The translations under genes were made by a program, and so were the position numbers. Below are positions 1 through 8,598 of a stretch of DNA of 64,000 nucleotides, piece after piece (position 1 is the first letter of the stretch; each line of letters opens with the position of its first letter). The stretch is from Rosettibacter primus. Its GTDB lineage: Bacteria > Bacteroidota > Ignavibacteria > Ignavibacteriales > Melioribacteraceae. The stretch lies in NCBI RefSeq assembly GCF_036860675.1, contig NZ_JAYKGK010000001.1:372001-436000 (forward strand), in the 5' to 3' direction. A model generated the notes under the pieces. That model was given only the letters and a program-made list of their open reading frames with translations. It had not been told where the DNA came from and ran no database searches.

Positions 1-1455
1 TAATCTATCATATAATCTTACTTCAGCTTTTTCTGCATGTCGTGCAGAAACCCAGTGAATCGTCCCTTTTACTTTTTTATTACTTTTCCCGCTGCCACTT
101 TTAGTATCAGGGTCATAAGTGCATCGTAATTCTAAAATTTCTCCTTTGTCATTTTTAATAACTTCTTCACATTTTATTATGTAAGCATAGCGCAGTCGAA
201 CTTCGCCATTTGGGACTAAGCGATAATAACCTTTTGGAGGATTTTCCATAAAATCTGTTTGTTCAATATAAATTTCTTTCGAGAAAGGAACTTTTCTTGT
301 GCCTGCACTAAAATCTTCAGGATTATTAATTGCATCAAGTTCTTCTACTAAATCATCAGGATAATTTGTTATTACAACTTTTAATGGATTAAGAACTGCC
401 ATTGCACGTTGTGCTCTTTTATTCAAATCTTCTCGAATTGCATATTCAAGTAAAGCTATGTCTGTTAAAGCATCTCTTTTGGCAACACCAATAATCTCTG
501 TAAAATTTCTTATTGCTTCTGGAGTATAACCTCTTCTTCTTAAACCAGAAATTGTTGGCATTCTTGGATCATCCCAGCCATCCACATATCCTTCCTGAAC
601 AAGCTGCAAAAGTTTTCTTTTACTCATCACTGTGTAACTCAAGTTCAAACGTGCAAATTCTATTTGTTGTGGATGATAAATTTCAAGCTGATCTAAAAAC
701 CAATCATACAAAGGTCTGTGATTTTCAAATTCAAGAGTACAGATTGAATGAGTTATTCCTTCAATTGAATCTTCGAGTCCATGAGCCCAATCATAAGTTG
801 GATAAATACACCATTTATTTCCCTGGCGGTGATGAGGCTGATGAATAATTCTATACATTACTGGATCTCGCATGTTTAAGTTAGGGGAAGCCATATCAAT
901 TTTTGCACGAAGAGTTTTTGCTCCATCAGGAAATTCACCTTTGCGCATCCTTTCAAATAAATCAAGATTTTCCTGAATAGTTCGATTTCGATATGGACTT
1001 TCTATTCCAGGTTCTGTTAATGTTCCTCGTGTCTTCCTAATTTCTTCTGCACTTAAATCGCAAACATAAGCTTTACCTTTTTTAATTAGTTCTACTGCCC
1101 ATTGATACATTTGCTCAAAATAATCTGATGCAAAAAATAATCTGTCTTCAAAATCTGCTCCAAGCCATTTTACATCCTCAATTATCGAATTAACATATTC
1201 TACTTCTTCCTTTTCAGGATTTGTATCATCAAATCGAAGATTAAATTTCCCTCCGTAATGTTGAGCAATCCCATAATTTAAGCAAATTGCTTTTGCATGG
1301 CCTATATGAAGATAACCATTAGGTTCTGGAGGAAATCTGGTATGGACTCTCCCACCCCACTTATTTGTTCTGATATCTTCATCAATAATTTCATAAATAA
1401 AATTCTTTGGCTTTTTTTCTGACCGATTTTCAGTCTTGTTGTTCTTTTCTTCCAT
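1..1455 (-). CDS. glnS: Glutaminyl-tRNA synthetase, 3' end cut by window edge
   Basis: Charges tRNA-Gln with glutamine in the cytoplasm (class I aminoacyl-tRNA synthetase). Reading leftward from the ATG at 1455 gives 485 codons open to base 1, so roughly the last 70 residues of a usual ~555-residue protein are missing. Visible are the PPEPNGYLHIGHAK segment with the HIGH motif at residues 50-53, the FDDTNPEKE segment, the VMSKRKL variant of KMSKS, and the start of the C-terminal anticodon-binding barrels. The HIGH-region wording and the long C-terminal beta domain fit GlnRS better than a bacterial GluRS. A promoter-like TTG-N20-TAACTTTG lies 32 bases upstream of the start. It is divergent from the chemoreceptor at 1717. 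The next gene is outside the window. Confidence 0.92.
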   Translation of the reverse strand, partial: MEEKNNKTENRSEKKPKNFIYEIIDEDIRTNKWGGRVHTRFPPEPNGYLHIGHAKAICLNYGIAQHYGGKFNLRFDDTNPEKEEVEYVNSIIEDVKWLGADFEDRLFFASDYFEQMYQWAVELIKKGKAYVCDLSAEEIRKTRGTLTEPGIESPYRNRTIQENLDLFERMRKGEFPDGAKTLRAKIDMASPNLNMRDPVMYRIIHQPHHRQGNKWCIYPTYDWAHGLEDSIEGITHSICTLEFENHRPLYDWFLDQLEIYHPQQIEFARLNLSYTVMSKRKLLQLVQEGYVDGWDDPRMPTISGLRRRGYTPEAIRNFTEIIGVAKRDALTDIALLEYAIREDLNKRAQRAMAVLNPLKVVITNYPDDLVEELDAINNPEDFSAGTRKVPFSKEIYIEQTDFMENPPKGYYRLVPNGEVRLRYAYIIKCEEVIKNDKGEILELRCTYDPDTKSGSGKSNKKVKGTIHWVSARHAEKAEVRLYDRL

Positions 1456-1486
1456 AATTTCACAAAAAATTTTTAATAATTTAATC

Positions 1487-1517
1487 CAAAGTTACAGAAA
1501 TATAAAAAGGAGCTCAA
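1487..1517 (-). promoter_or_regulatory. Bacteroidota-type promoter for glnS
   Basis: On the minus strand TTG (1517-1515), 20 bases, then TAACTTTG (1494-1487). This matches the TTTG / TAnnTTTG promoter known from Bacteroidota. It lies 32 bases before the glnS start, the same distance as the equivalent motif before atpD. Confidence 0.55.
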
Positions 1518-1544
1518 TACACAAATAAAAATATATGTTATTAA

Positions 1545-1590
1545 AAATTTCTTATTAAATATTAAAAAATTATTTATAAGAAATTTCTTA
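1545..1590. repeat. Inverted/direct repeat with three AAATTTCTTA half-sites
   Basis: An 11-base arm AAATTTCTTAT (1545-1555) is exactly mirrored by ATAAGAAATTT (1576-1586) after a 20-base spacer. The right arm extends into the perfect 14-base palindrome TAAGAAATTTCTTA (1577-1590). The repeat lies in the divergent glnS/chemoreceptor intergenic region, just upstream of the rightward TAAATTTG box at 1611. It could be an operator for a dimeric regulator or simply an AT-rich hairpin. Confidence 0.4.
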
Positions 1591-1610
1591 AAGATATTTA
1601 TAACTACACC

Positions 1611-1618
1611 TAAATTTG
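1611..1618 (+). promoter_or_regulatory. Candidate -7 element for the chemoreceptor gene
   Basis: TAAATTTG matches the TAnnTTTG box of Bacteroidota-type promoters. No TTG is seen at the usual upstream distance. A transcript starting shortly after it would have a leader of about 90 bases to the ATG at 1717. Confidence 0.35.
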
Positions 1619-1716
1619 AGAATTGCAATAAATGATTTATTAAAGAAATTCAATTAAAAAACGATAATATATTGCAGAGAAAGCTATTTTCTCATAAAAG
1701 TCCTGGGACAGAGTGT

Positions 1717-4200
1717 ATGAAAACAAAAATATTAAAAATCATCTCCTCTAGTTTTCCTTTATTAATTTTTATTACACTGTTAATTCTTTTTATTAATCTT
1801 CATGAATTTGAAGAAACTTTTAATTTTAACAACAAAACAATTTTCTTGAGCGCATTATTTGCTTTAGTAATTAGTTTCTTGTTTGTTATATACTATTACT
1901 TTGGCGTGGAAAATTCATTAAGAAAAATAAAATCATATATTAAGAAAATAGCTGAAAATGATACGATTTCCATATCAACTGCATTAACAGAATTGTCACA
2001 CGGAAATTTGACAGTTGCAATAAAATTTAATTCTAACCACATCAATCATAATTTTGGTGTGATGAAAGATATTGTAGAAGATTTAAATTCCATCGTATCT
2101 AACTTAAGTGAAGCAAGCAAAGAATTCAATACTGCAACAGATGTTCCATGCAAAAGATTGTTTTATGTAGGAGCCGATTCATATCTCGAAGGAAGAAAAT
2201 GTGCAGAAGCAATGATTGAAGGATTAAAAGGGAAAGGAAAAGTAGCAATTATACTCGAAAGATTTGGTGTAATCGGACAGGAACTAAGAAGAAAAGGTTT
2301 TCAAAACTATTTAAAAGAAAATTGTCCTAAGATTACCGTTGTAGATGTTGTTGAATGCTACAATAACCATGATTTATATTTAGAAAAAACTAAATTTCTA
2401 CTCAATAAGCACCCCGATTTATCAGGAATTTATATTACACATGATGGTGGAAGTTATGAAAAAACAATAAATGAGCTACAATTAAAAAATAAATTGAAAG
2501 TTGTATGCCATGATATGAGCAACAGAACAATGAAACATATTGTTAGTGGCGATATTTATGCTACTTTATCTCAAGATGAATTCGCTCAGGGATATAATCC
2601 TGTAATTCATTTATTCAATCATGTTGCTGCAAATTGGGAGCCTCCCAATCCTCGATTGCTAACCGAACTTAAATTAATTACAAAAGAAAATTATCATAAA
2701 TATTGGCATCCCGAAAAAGGAATTATCGAGAATGAAGAAACAATTTCAAAAAGGCCAAAACCAATAAAGGAATCAAGCAGATTAATAAAAATTGCAGTTC
2801 TTGGAAGAGAGGGTTCAGATTTCTGGGTATCATTTAAAAAAGGTGTAGATAAAGCAGCTAATATTTTAAGAAATTATAATGCTCAAGTTGATTGGATTAT
2901 TCCTGAGGGTTCTCACACTGGAAAAAATTTTAATGTAAGTGCAGAAATTTATGGAGCTGCTATTGAAAAATGTATAGAGAAAAAATACGATGCAATTTGC
3001 ACAGGAATATATGATAAAAATTTAGTTGCTTACATTAATAAAGCTGTAGATAAAGGAATTCCTGTTGCAACATTTAACAGCGAACCAATGAGTTTACGCG
3101 GATTATTGAAAACTTTATCGGAAAGAACAATTAAATTATCTGAGTACAGCAACAATTTATCCAGAGTTGCAAAAGATACAATTGAAATTACAAATAACAA
3201 TGCTGCATCAATTCAAAATATGGTAAGAAGTTTTACTGAAGAAGCAACATCTGTAAACACAGCAAATTCAAACATAGAACAAATTTCAGCTGCAATAAAT
3301 AATATTGCAAAAGATTCTCATGAACAATTGCTTGCATCCGAACAAGTATCATCTGCTGTAACTGAGATTGCAAAAGCAGTAGATGTTGCAAATAATATTG
3401 TCTCATCAATAGTAAAATCTTCAGAAGAATCAATAAAAGCAGCAAAACAAGGCGAAAATTCCGTAATGAAAACTGTAGAACAGATGAAGGTTATAGAAGA
3501 TACTATAAATAATTTTGCCTTGAAAATAGAAGAAATGTTAAAACAGTCAAGACAAATTGAAGAGATAATTCAAACAATAGAAACAATAGCAGACCAAACA
3601 AATTTATTGGCATTAAATGCAGCAATTGAAGCAGCAAGAGCTGGAGAACATGGACGTGGTTTTGCAGTTGTAGCTGATGAAGTTAGAATCTTAGCAGAAA
3701 AATCTGCTGAGGCTACAAAACAAACTTCAAACATAATTTCGAAAGTACAGCAGAATATTTCCAGTGCAAATGATTCTATCAAAACAATTGTGGAAAAAGT
3801 AAATTTTGGAACTGATTTGGCAAATGAATCAGGAAAGGTTATTGAGAAGCTATTGAATTCTTACTTTAATATGAACAAACAAATTGAAAATATGGTTAAT
3901 GCAAATAACACAATATCTGGAATAATGAAAAGCTTGTTAGAATCAACAGAAAAAATTTCAACTGTTATACAACAAAATATGAGTGCAACTGAAGAAATCA
4001 GTCATAGTGTTAAACATACTGTAGAAATGATTAATAATATTTCAATAATTAGTGAATTTAACACAAGCATGATAAACGAAATTTCTGAAAAAACTGTCAA
4101 TGCTAAAAACGAAGCAGAAGAACTTGGAAAAGTAGCTTCAAATTTATTAGAAATGGCTAACGAACTTCAGGCAGCAACAGCACAATTTAAAATCGATTAA
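1717..4200 (+). CDS. Methyl-accepting chemotaxis protein with permuted sugar-binding-protein domain
   Basis: Membrane-attached chemoreceptor that would signal through CheW/CheA. Counting from the ATG at 1717 (827 residues), transmembrane segments lie at about 10-27 and 41-64, with only a short loop between them. Residues ~146-330 resemble the C-terminal lobe of a ribose/galactose-type binding protein (VGADSYLEGRK, GKGKVAIILE, ending KENYHKYW). Residues ~357-458 resemble the N-terminal lobe (IKIAVLGREGSDFWVSFKKG to PVATFNSEP). The lobes are therefore in swapped order. The MCP signalling hairpin follows, with ADQTNLLALNAAIEAARAGE from ~624. No membrane segment separates the binding domain from the signalling domain, so ligand binding should be cytoplasmic. 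The frame is also open from a TTG at 1672, but the ATG places the first membrane segment conventionally. The stop overlaps the atpC stop tail-to-tail. Confidence 0.85.
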   Translation: MKTKILKIISSSFPLLIFITLLILFINLHEFEETFNFNNKTIFLSALFALVISFLFVIYYYFGVENSLRKIKSYIKKIAENDTISISTALTELSHGNLTVAIKFNSNHINHNFGVMKDIVEDLNSIVSNLSEASKEFNTATDVPCKRLFYVGADSYLEGRKCAEAMIEGLKGKGKVAIILERFGVIGQELRRKGFQNYLKENCPKITVVDVVECYNNHDLYLEKTKFLLNKHPDLSGIYITHDGGSYEKTINELQLKNKLKVVCHDMSNRTMKHIVSGDIYATLSQDEFAQGYNPVIHLFNHVAANWEPPNPRLLTELKLITKENYHKYWHPEKGIIENEETISKRPKPIKESSRLIKIAVLGREGSDFWVSFKKGVDKAANILRNYNAQVDWIIPEGSHTGKNFNVSAEIYGAAIEKCIEKKYDAICTGIYDKNLVAYINKAVDKGIPVATFNSEPMSLRGLLKTLSERTIKLSEYSNNLSRVAKDTIEITNNNAASIQNMVRSFTEEATSVNTANSNIEQISAAINNIAKDSHEQLLASEQVSSAVTEIAKAVDVANNIVSSIVKSSEESIKAAKQGENSVMKTVEQMKVIEDTINNFALKIEEMLKQSRQIEEIIQTIETIADQTNLLALNAAIEAARAGEHGRGFAVVADEVRILAEKSAEATKQTSNIISKVQQNISSANDSIKTIVEKVNFGTDLANESGKVIEKLLNSYFNMNKQIENMVNANNTISGIMKSLLESTEKISTVIQQNMSATEEISHSVKHTVEMINNISIISEFNTSMINEISEKTVNAKNEAEELGKVASNLLEMANELQAATAQFKID

Positions 4201-4613
4201 TTTTGGTCTGCTCCAGCAAATTTTAATCTATTAACAGCTCTTTGATATGAAGCTTCTGCTCTTGCAATATCAATTTTTTCTTTTCTTGTACTTGATAATC
4301 TTTCTTTTGCGCGTTCTAAAGATTTTCTTGCTCTTTCAACATCTATTTCCTCTCTTCTTTCAACACTATCAGCAAGAATCAAAATTTTATTTTTAAGTAC
4401 TTCAATGCTGCCGCCGCCTGTCGTAAATTCGGTTATTGTTCCGTTTAATTCTTCTATTCTAATTCTTCCGATTCCAAATGTACTGAGTAATGGAGCATGA
4501 TTATATAATACCTGAAAACTTCCAAGTGTTCCAGGAACAGTAACAGATTTTACTTTCCCTGAAAATGCAATTTTCGAAGGAGTAATTATTTCTAAATTTA
4601 GTTCTTTAATCAT
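4197..4613 (-). CDS. atpC: F-type ATP synthase epsilon subunit
   Basis: Central-stalk subunit of F1 that couples rotor movement to catalysis and can inhibit ATP hydrolysis. 138 residues, normal length. An N-terminal beta-sandwich is visible (LEIITPSKIAFSGKVKSVTVPGT, then GSFQVLYNHAPLLSTF), followed by a charged helical hairpin rich in RARKSLERAKERL-type segments. The start overlaps the atpD stop by four bases, so the two are translationally coupled. Having atpDC without the other ATP synthase genes next to them is typical of the Bacteroidota-Chlorobiota group, where the remaining subunits lie in another operon. The 3' end overlaps the convergent chemoreceptor gene by four bases, leaving no room for a terminator. 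Confidence 0.95.
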   Translation of the reverse strand: MIKELNLEIITPSKIAFSGKVKSVTVPGTLGSFQVLYNHAPLLSTFGIGRIRIEELNGTITEFTTGGGSIEVLKNKILILADSVERREEIDVERARKSLERAKERLSSTRKEKIDIARAEASYQRAVNRLKFAGADQN

Positions 4614-6022
4614 TGCATTAATCTTTTTGCTTTTTCAACAGCTTCTTCAATTGTGCCTACATACATAAATGCCTGTTCAGGCAAATCATCATGTTTTCCG
4701 TCAAGAATTTCTTTAAATCCTTTGATAGTATCTTCAAGCTTGACATATTTACCGGGTGTACCTGTGAATTGTTCTGCAACATGGAAAGGTTGACTTAAAA
4801 ATCTTTGAATTCTTCTTGCTCTTCTTACAATAATTTTATCTTCTTCAGAAAGTTCATCCATACCAAGGATATTAATGATATCCTGTAAATCTTTATATGC
4901 CTGTAAAATTTCTTTAACCTGTTTTGCAACATTATAATGTTCCCAGCCGACAATATCAGGCTGTAAAATTCTTGAAGTTGAATCGAGTGGGTCAACTGCA
5001 GGATAAATTCCGAGTTCTGCAATTTGTCTGCTTAAAACTGTAGTAGCATCAAGGTGTGAAAATGCCGTTGCAGGAGCAGGATCGGTTAAATCATCTGCAG
5101 GGACATAAATAGCCTGAACAGAAGTAATTGAACCTTTATCTGTTGATGTAATTCTTTCCTGAAGTTCACCCATTTCTGTTGCAAGGTTCGGCTGATAACC
5201 TACAGCTGATGGCATTCTTCCAAGCAGGGCTGATACTTCCGAACCAGCTTGAGTGAAACGGAAAATGTTATCAATAAACAACAAAACATCTCTTCCTTCT
5301 TCATCACGGAAATATTCTGCAATTGTTAGCCCTGTTAAACCAACTCTTAAACGAGCACCGGGAGGTTCATTCATCTGTCCAAATACTAATGCTGTTTTGG
5401 ATAACACTCCAGATTCTTTCATTTCAAGCCAGAGGTCATTACCTTCACGAGTTCTTTCTCCTACACCAGCAAATACTGAATAACCACCATGCTGCTTTGC
5501 AATATTATGAATTAATTCCTGTATAATAACTGTTTTACCAACACCGGCACCACCAAACAAACCAGTTTTTCCACCTTTTGTATAAGGTTCGAGTAAATCG
5601 ATTACCTTTATTCCAGTTTCAAACATTTCCTGTTTTGTAGCAAGATTATCAAATTTTGGTGCATGGCGATGAATTGCATAACGTTTCTTTGCTTTTATTT
5701 CTCCTAATCCGTCAATGCCTTCACCAATTACATTTATTAATCTTCCAAGTGTTTCAGGACCAACAGGAACAGTAATAGGTTCACCAGTATCATAAGCTTT
5801 CATTCCACGAACCAGACCATCTGTAGTATCCATTGCAACTGTTCTAACACGATTTTCTCCTAAGTGTTGTTGAACTTCGACAACTAATTCTTCTTCTTTT
5901 CCTTCTAAGTTAACTCTTGGGATTTTTACTGCATTGTAGATTTTGGGTAAGTAGCCGTCTTGAAAGTCAATATCGACGACAGGACCAATTACTTGAACAA
6001 TTACACCTTCATTTGATGCCAT
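4610..6022 (-). CDS. atpD: F-type ATP synthase beta subunit
   Basis: Catalytic subunit of the F1 sector: makes ATP from ADP and phosphate on the cytoplasmic side, driven by ion flow through Fo. 470 residues, the usual length. The Walker A motif GGAGVGKT is present, as are VFAGVGERTREGNDL, the Walker B-region segment VLLFIDNIFRFTQAGSEVSALLGRMPSAVGYQPNL-type block, and the conserved PAPATAFSHLDATTVLSR region. First gene of the atpD-atpC pair. A good TTTG-N20-TAATTTTG promoter lies 32 bases upstream, and AGGTAG precedes the ATG as a plausible ribosome binding site. Nothing unusual in the sequence. Confidence 0.98.
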   Translation of the reverse strand: MASNEGVIVQVIGPVVDIDFQDGYLPKIYNAVKIPRVNLEGKEEELVVEVQQHLGENRVRTVAMDTTDGLVRGMKAYDTGEPITVPVGPETLGRLINVIGEGIDGLGEIKAKKRYAIHRHAPKFDNLATKQEMFETGIKVIDLLEPYTKGGKTGLFGGAGVGKTVIIQELIHNIAKQHGGYSVFAGVGERTREGNDLWLEMKESGVLSKTALVFGQMNEPPGARLRVGLTGLTIAEYFRDEEGRDVLLFIDNIFRFTQAGSEVSALLGRMPSAVGYQPNLATEMGELQERITSTDKGSITSVQAIYVPADDLTDPAPATAFSHLDATTVLSRQIAELGIYPAVDPLDSTSRILQPDIVGWEHYNVAKQVKEILQAYKDLQDIINILGMDELSEEDKIIVRRARRIQRFLSQPFHVAEQFTGTPGKYVKLEDTIKGFKEILDGKHDDLPEQAFMYVGTIEEAVEKAKRLMQ

Positions 6023-6053
6023 TTTTTCTACCTATTTTAATAAAATTATTGTG

Positions 6054-6085
6054 CAAAATTATGAAAGATGAAAGTGATTTCCAAA
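6054..6085 (-). promoter_or_regulatory. Bacteroidota-type promoter for atpD-atpC
   Basis: On the minus strand TTTG (6085-6082), 20 bases, then TAATTTTG (6061-6054), 32 bases before the atpD start. Both elements and the spacing fit the TTTG / TAnnTTTG pattern. It separates the ATP synthase pair from the 2-oxoacid oxidoreductase operon upstream. Confidence 0.6.
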
Positions 6086-6138
6086 AACATGTTATATAAT
6101 GAAAAAAATTAGGTATAATTCTATAACGAAAGATATAA

Positions 6139-6690
6139 TCAAGTAGATGGAATTTTTTCTACTAATTGCATTCCCTTTTCAATTGCTTCTTTATTTAATG
6201 GAATAAGATGATGGTATCTCTCAGGTAAAACTTTTTTTAATGCTTCGAGAGCAGTATCAAAAGAAAATATTGGTTTCTTTTTTAGATAGGCTCCTAAAAT
6301 TATCATATTCATTACTCTAGTGTTCTTTAACTTAGCTGCTTCGTTTGCAGCTTCTACTGGAACTATGTCTACATCATTTCTTACAGGAGGATTTAATATT
6401 GTGCTCGATTCATAAATTATTAAACCATTAGGTTTAACTGCATTTTGAAATTTATCAAGCGAAGGTTGATTGAGTGCTATTAGCGTATCAAAAGTACTTA
6501 TAATTGGTGAACTAATTTTAGTATCACTGATAATTGTAATACAATTTGCAGTTCCACCACGCATTTCAGGTCCATATGAAGGCATCCAGCTAACTTCTTT
6601 GCCTTCGAGAACTCCACCATAACACAAAATTTGTCCAAGAGACAAAACTCCCTGTCCACCAAAACCAGCAATTATTAATTCTTCTGTCAT
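6139..6690 (-). CDS. 2-oxoacid:ferredoxin oxidoreductase gamma subunit
   Basis: Gamma subunit of a four-subunit thiamine-diphosphate enzyme that oxidatively decarboxylates 2-oxo acids to acyl-CoA while reducing ferredoxin. 183 residues, normal for a stand-alone gamma chain. Begins with the family signature IAGFGGQGVLSLGQIL and continues with SWMPSYGPEMRGGTANC, both typical of POR/KOR/VOR gamma chains. Last gene of the four-gene cluster, 10 bases after the beta gene, so almost certainly co-transcribed. The substrate (2-oxoisovalerate or 2-oxoglutarate) cannot be fixed from this subunit. Confidence 0.9.
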   Translation of the reverse strand: MTEELIIAGFGGQGVLSLGQILCYGGVLEGKEVSWMPSYGPEMRGGTANCITIISDTKISSPIISTFDTLIALNQPSLDKFQNAVKPNGLIIYESSTILNPPVRNDVDIVPVEAANEAAKLKNTRVMNMIILGAYLKKKPIFSFDTALEALKKVLPERYHHLIPLNKEAIEKGMQLVEKIPST

Positions 6691-6700
6691 GACTTTCTCC

Positions 6701-7528
6701 TTATTCAGATTTAGATAAATCAGGTACTTTCAAATCTCCAAGTGGATAAAATTTGAGCATGTTTTCTTCGAGCCATTTGTTAGATTCTACAGGTGTCATT
6801 TTCCAGTTAGATGGGCAATTAGACACTATTTCAACAAAGCTTAAACCTTTTTTATGTTCCTGATATTTAAATCCATTCAGAATAGCTTTTTTGGCTCTTC
6901 TAACATTATTTGGAGTATTAACTGCAACACGAGTGCAGTAATAAACACCAGGAAGTTGTGCAACTAATTCTGTAATCTTTAATGGATTACCCATAACAGA
7001 AACATCTCTTCCGAAAGGAGTAGTTGTAGATTTCATACCAATTAGAGTTGTTGGAGCCATCTGGCCTCCGGTCATTCCATAAATTCCATTATTTATAAAA
7101 ATTATCAAAATATTTTCGCCACGATTGCAAGTATGAATAGTTTCACCTGTTCCAATAGCTGCTAAATCTCCATCTCCTTGATATGAAAAAACATATTTAT
7201 CAGGCAGCATTCTTTTAATTCCAGTTGCAACTGCTGTTGCTCTTCCATGTGCTGCTTCTGTCATGTCAATATCGAGATAATTATAAGCAAATACTGCACA
7301 ACCTACTGGAGCTACCCCAATTGTTTTATCCTGAATTCCAAGTTCATCAATTACTTCTGCAATTAAGCGATGTGCAACTCCATGTCCACATCCAGGACAA
7401 TAATGCATGGGAATATCTAAAAGTGTCTTTGGTTTTTCATAAACAAGATTTTCATTAACACAAATATTTTCTTCTTCTATGATTTGTTCAAAATGTTTTT
7501 CTTCATCAGCTGAAGTTTGATTGTTCAT
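6701..7528 (-). CDS. 2-oxoacid:ferredoxin oxidoreductase beta subunit (ThDP-binding)
   Basis: Carries the thiamine diphosphate and an iron-sulfur cluster of the 2-oxoacid:ferredoxin oxidoreductase. 275 residues. An N-terminal extension of about 40 acidic residues precedes HYCPGCGHGVAHRL, which holds cysteines of the cluster. The ThDP/Mg motif is GDGDLAAIGTGETIH followed about 20 residues later by INNGIYGMTGGQ. The start overlaps the alpha-subunit stop by four bases. The CPGCGHG plus NNGIYGMTGGQ combination is shared by KOR and VOR enzymes rather than pyruvate-specific PORs. The extra N-terminal stretch is slightly longer than usual, but no better internal start is obvious. Confidence 0.92.
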   Translation of the reverse strand: MNNQTSADEEKHFEQIIEEENICVNENLVYEKPKTLLDIPMHYCPGCGHGVAHRLIAEVIDELGIQDKTIGVAPVGCAVFAYNYLDIDMTEAAHGRATAVATGIKRMLPDKYVFSYQGDGDLAAIGTGETIHTCNRGENILIIFINNGIYGMTGGQMAPTTLIGMKSTTTPFGRDVSVMGNPLKITELVAQLPGVYYCTRVAVNTPNNVRRAKKAILNGFKYQEHKKGLSFVEIVSNCPSNWKMTPVESNKWLEENMLKFYPLGDLKVPDLSKSE

Positions 7529-8598
7529 ACTTTTTCTCCTATAAATATTTCTTCAATTTTTTGAAGAATTTCATCTGGAGATGGAACAATTCCTCCCATT
7601 CTTCCATGAAATTCAACTGAGGTTTTTCCATTAATTGCAAGACGAACATCTTCAAGCATTTGACCCGCATTCATTTCTACTACTAAGAAATTTTTAACCT
7701 TATTTGCAAGATTATTTAATTGTTGATATGGAAATGGAAATAAAGTGATTGGTCTAAATACGCCAACTTTTATGCCTTTCTGACGAGCAAGTTCAGCAGT
7801 TTTAGTACATATTCTTGCAACTAAGCCAAAAGCAACAAGTACTATATCTGCATCTTCACAATTAATTATTTCAAATCTGACTTCGTTTTTTTCTATTTCT
7901 TTATACTTTCTCTGCAAACCCAAATTAATTTGTTCCATTTTATCTGGTTCAATGTGAAGAGATGTAATAACATTTCTTTCCCTATCTTTTGGTTTACCTA
8001 CAGTTGCCCATGGTTCGGTATTAGTTTTTCGAGGAATTGGTTCAAACAATTTTACTTTTTCCATCATCTGTCCTAATGCACCGTCTGCAAGAATCATTAC
8101 TGGATTTCGATATTTAAAAGCTAAATCAAAACTAAGAGGGACAAAGTCAACCATTTCCTGAACAGACGAGGGAGCAAGAACAATTAATTTATAATCCCCA
8201 TGTCCACCACCTTTAACAGCTTGAAAGTAATCGCCTTGAGAAGGTTGAATGGTTCCAAGTCCAGGACCGCCTCTCATAACATTTACAATTAAACATGGAA
8301 GTTCTGCACATGCTATATAGGAAATTCCTTCCTGCATTAAACTTATTCCGGGAGAAGAAGACGAAGTCATAACTTTTTTTCCTGTACATGCAGCTCCATA
8401 AACCATATTTATTGCAGCCAGTTCACTTTCTGCTTGAAGAACAACCATCCCAGTTCTTGCGTTAGCTTCGCTTGTTAAATATTCAAGTATTTCTGATTGA
8501 GGTGTAATTGGATAACCAAAGTATCCATCACATCCTGCACGAATAGCTGCTTCGGCAAGTGCTTCATTACCTTTCATTAGTAATAATTCTGTTTTCAT
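7525..8598 (-). CDS. vorB: 2-oxoacid:ferredoxin oxidoreductase alpha subunit (VorB type)
   Basis: Alpha chain of the ferredoxin-linked 2-oxoacid dehydrogenase, probably acting on branched-chain 2-oxo acids or 2-oxoglutarate. 357 residues. The N-terminus LLMKGNEALAEAAIRAGCDG followed by YFGYPITPQSEILEYL is the pyrimidine-binding domain of the family. SSSSPGISLMQEGISYIACAELPC and GGPGLGTIQPSQGDYFQA are also strongly conserved. The length and N-terminus resemble proteins usually named 3-methyl-2-oxobutanoate dehydrogenase subunit VorB (family knowledge). It overlaps the ferredoxin gene upstream and the beta gene downstream by four bases each, indicating one translationally coupled operon in the order ferredoxin-alpha-beta-gamma. 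Confidence 0.9.
   Translation of the reverse strand: MKTELLLMKGNEALAEAAIRAGCDGYFGYPITPQSEILEYLTSEANARTGMVVLQAESELAAINMVYGAACTGKKVMTSSSSPGISLMQEGISYIACAELPCLIVNVMRGGPGLGTIQPSQGDYFQAVKGGGHGDYKLIVLAPSSVQEMVDFVPLSFDLAFKYRNPVMILADGALGQMMEKVKLFEPIPRKTNTEPWATVGKPKDRERNVITSLHIEPDKMEQINLGLQRKYKEIEKNEVRFEIINCEDADIVLVAFGLVARICTKTAELARQKGIKVGVFRPITLFPFPYQQLNNLANKVKNFLVVEMNAGQMLEDVRLAINGKTSVEFHGRMGGIVPSPDEILQKIEEIFIGEKV

Noticed and set aside
513..848. 111-codon rightward ORF
   Set aside because: It is an antisense shadow of glnS, whose leftward frame is open from 1455 to the window edge with clear synthetase motifs.
1672..1716. TTG start giving the first chemoreceptor a 15-residue longer N-terminus
   Set aside because: The extra residues are polar and precede a normal Met-Lys-hydrophobic start at 1717; not excluded, but less likely.
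3233..3782. Leftward ORFs inside the first chemoreceptor gene
   Set aside because: Low-complexity shadows created by the repetitive coiled-coil coding sequence.
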